Assembly: GCA_022747635.1 (NCBI GenBank)
Contig: JAKTNV010000010.1
Coordinates: 40,386,237 to 40,450,236, forward strand
DNA from: Hetaerina americana
Taxonomy: Eukaryota > Arthropoda > Insecta > Odonata > Calopterygidae
DNA: 64,000 bases
Reading direction: 5' to 3'
Made by a program: the position numbers and the translations under genes. The notes beneath the pieces were generated by a model. It saw nothing but the letters and a program-made list of their open reading frames with translations, had not been told where the DNA came from and did no database searches. Below, piece after piece: positions 62,601 to 64,000 of this stretch. The first letter of the stretch is position 1; every line of letters starts with the position of its first letter.

Positions 62601-64000
62601 CCATTTGTTGTGCGCCTTATACTTGATGCAGATTAGTGAAAACTGACATTTTGAACGATTTTTATTGCACAATTGCAATTATTTTTTCTATCACGACTAT
62701 TTTTTTATTAAGAAAGTAATATATTCGACGCTCTTTTTATCAATTTAATGTTCAAACCTTCCAGAAGTTATACGCTATCTCGAAAGAATGCGGCTGGAGT
62801 GGTTTTCCATGTTGTTGTTTGGAAATCTACCTGTGAGTTCTGGGTCATTTAATGTGTTTTCTTGTGCGTCTAATATAGAAACGCACTAAAATTAGCAGTG
62901 ATCTGAGTGAACTCAAGGTAATTATATCTTTATGCTTAACGTGTAACAGTGCTCGAATGCCTCGTTGTGTTTTGCTATTAAGACTACTAATTAAAGGTGC
63001 TACATACTTGTATTCTTTTCATTGACGACAAATTGCTGCGCCAATTAAGTTCTTTTGCCTTCTTTTTGTCATCTGTGGTAGCCTTCACATTTTTTGGTAA
63101 ATACATGACTTTTGTAATTAAGTAAGTAATCGTAGTAAATAAATTGAAAATAAGGATTCTTTAATCTTACATTTCCTCAAATTTTTATAACTTTCTCAGA
63201 GTAGGGGAGATAGGCATGCAAGTGCAAGGTTAAACTTTTCCTGTTTGTGTGAATTTGGATTATTTTTTTAAAGAATAATCGCGTTTTGTATCACTGCTAA
63301 TGATATCAATCTTTGAAATGAAGATCATATTTTGAAGATGACAACGACGTACCAACAAAAGGACAACTTAAATGACGAAAGTTATTCTTTAGAACTAATT
63401 ATAAAAATTAGAATATGCAAGTTATGCATATGAATACGGTGTAGTTATTAAGTTCTCTGGCTGGCTCTTCATAGTCTTCTCTCGATGCCGCCACATATCA
63501 GGTCTATATTGATTCAGGCAGGAACTTATCATGAACTAATTATGAAGAACATCCGGATCTCTCGGACCAATAAAGTCGCAATTCTTTGTCCCGCGGAGCA
63601 TTAAAGTGAATTTCTTAACGAGGGATACACATTTACATAACAATCGTCGCAAAGGTTCAAATAATGGAACATGTTGAACACACATATTTAATTGTGATAA
63701 AGTAACTTTATTTATGGCAAAAATCAGCAACGAGGTATTTATCAGTTTTGTTTGAATTTTCTCCGTGCACTATTAATATAAATGATCCTTAAGCGTTAAA
63801 AATTTTTCCACAGCATTAAAATTTTGTTTTTTTCCGGCTAATTTAACGGGGTAAATTAGGCACTTGACGGTCGGATGAATTACTTTTTAAGGATATTACC
63901 AATGATACTACGAAAGGTTCCTCCAAAACGGCGCTTGTTTCCTTTTTATTGTAGGATTTTGAAAGTGATGTGATATTTTAAATTCTGTTCTTTTCGAAAA
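62601..64000. other. AT-rich noncoding end of the window
   Basis: Frames under 65 codons only, nothing recognised. Confidence 0.5.

Noticed and set aside
1..64000. CRISPR array, operon or bacterial-type system
   Set aside because: No spaced direct repeats, no ribosome-binding-site-led gene strings, and the content is plainly eukaryotic repeats.

Overview
This looks like noncoding DNA from a large, AT-rich, repeat-bearing animal nuclear genome. An insect or another arthropod is the best guess. The evidence is indirect: mariner-family transposons with TA target duplications, decayed RTE-like LINE copies, tRNA-derived SINEs and long (TA)n microsatellites, with no bacterial-style packed genes. 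The species cannot be named from the sequence. No host protein-coding gene could be supported. The open frames of 60-200 codons are either frames of transposon remnants or chance frames in AT-rich or purine/pyrimidine-biased DNA.

Layout. 1-3684 is plain AT-rich DNA. 3685-6350 is a repeat cluster: a (TA)n tract, a minus-strand SINE, a second (AT)n tract inside a palindrome of SINE 5' ends, and a 2.1-kb 5'-truncated LINE on the minus strand with recognisable reverse transcriptase motifs. 6350-14030 is quiet. 14030-16400 holds two GC-rich, GAGA-rich blocks that could be a promoter or 5' exon zone. A complete SINE with an 11-bp target duplication sits at 17161-17469. Further GC-rich, strand-biased islands lie at 20.7-21.5, 23.5-23.8, 25.6-26.6, 31.1-31.9, 33.6-33.8, 37.4-37.8, 43.7-44.5, 60.4-60.8 and 62.2-62.6 kb. 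A second 3' LINE fragment is at 24 kb, a diverged SINE at 24.8-25.1 kb, and a possible third LINE tail at 32.1-32.2 kb.

Three separate mariner relics are present. At 36.8-37.2 kb two C-terminal transposase fragments face each other as an inverted pair. At 40779-41530 lies an internally deleted element with perfect 33-bp terminal inverted repeats that still encodes an open DNA-binding-domain-only protein. At about 47.43-47.98 kb lies an older, heavily decayed mariner of a different lineage. A cluster of (TA)n microsatellites at 54.7-55.6 kb surrounds a near-perfect inverted repeat (55305-55526). Its arms carry a CTGAAGA-stem-AAACGT motif reminiscent of Penelope-type retroelement ends and hammerhead ribozyme cores. 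A second SINE family is at 53.4-53.7 kb, and a diverged minus-strand SINE is at 61.9-62.1 kb.

The main theme is mobile-element biology rather than a gene system: repeated head-to-head inverted duplications of element ends, two of them beside (TA)n tracts, and a mariner derivative that may make a repressor-like truncated protein.
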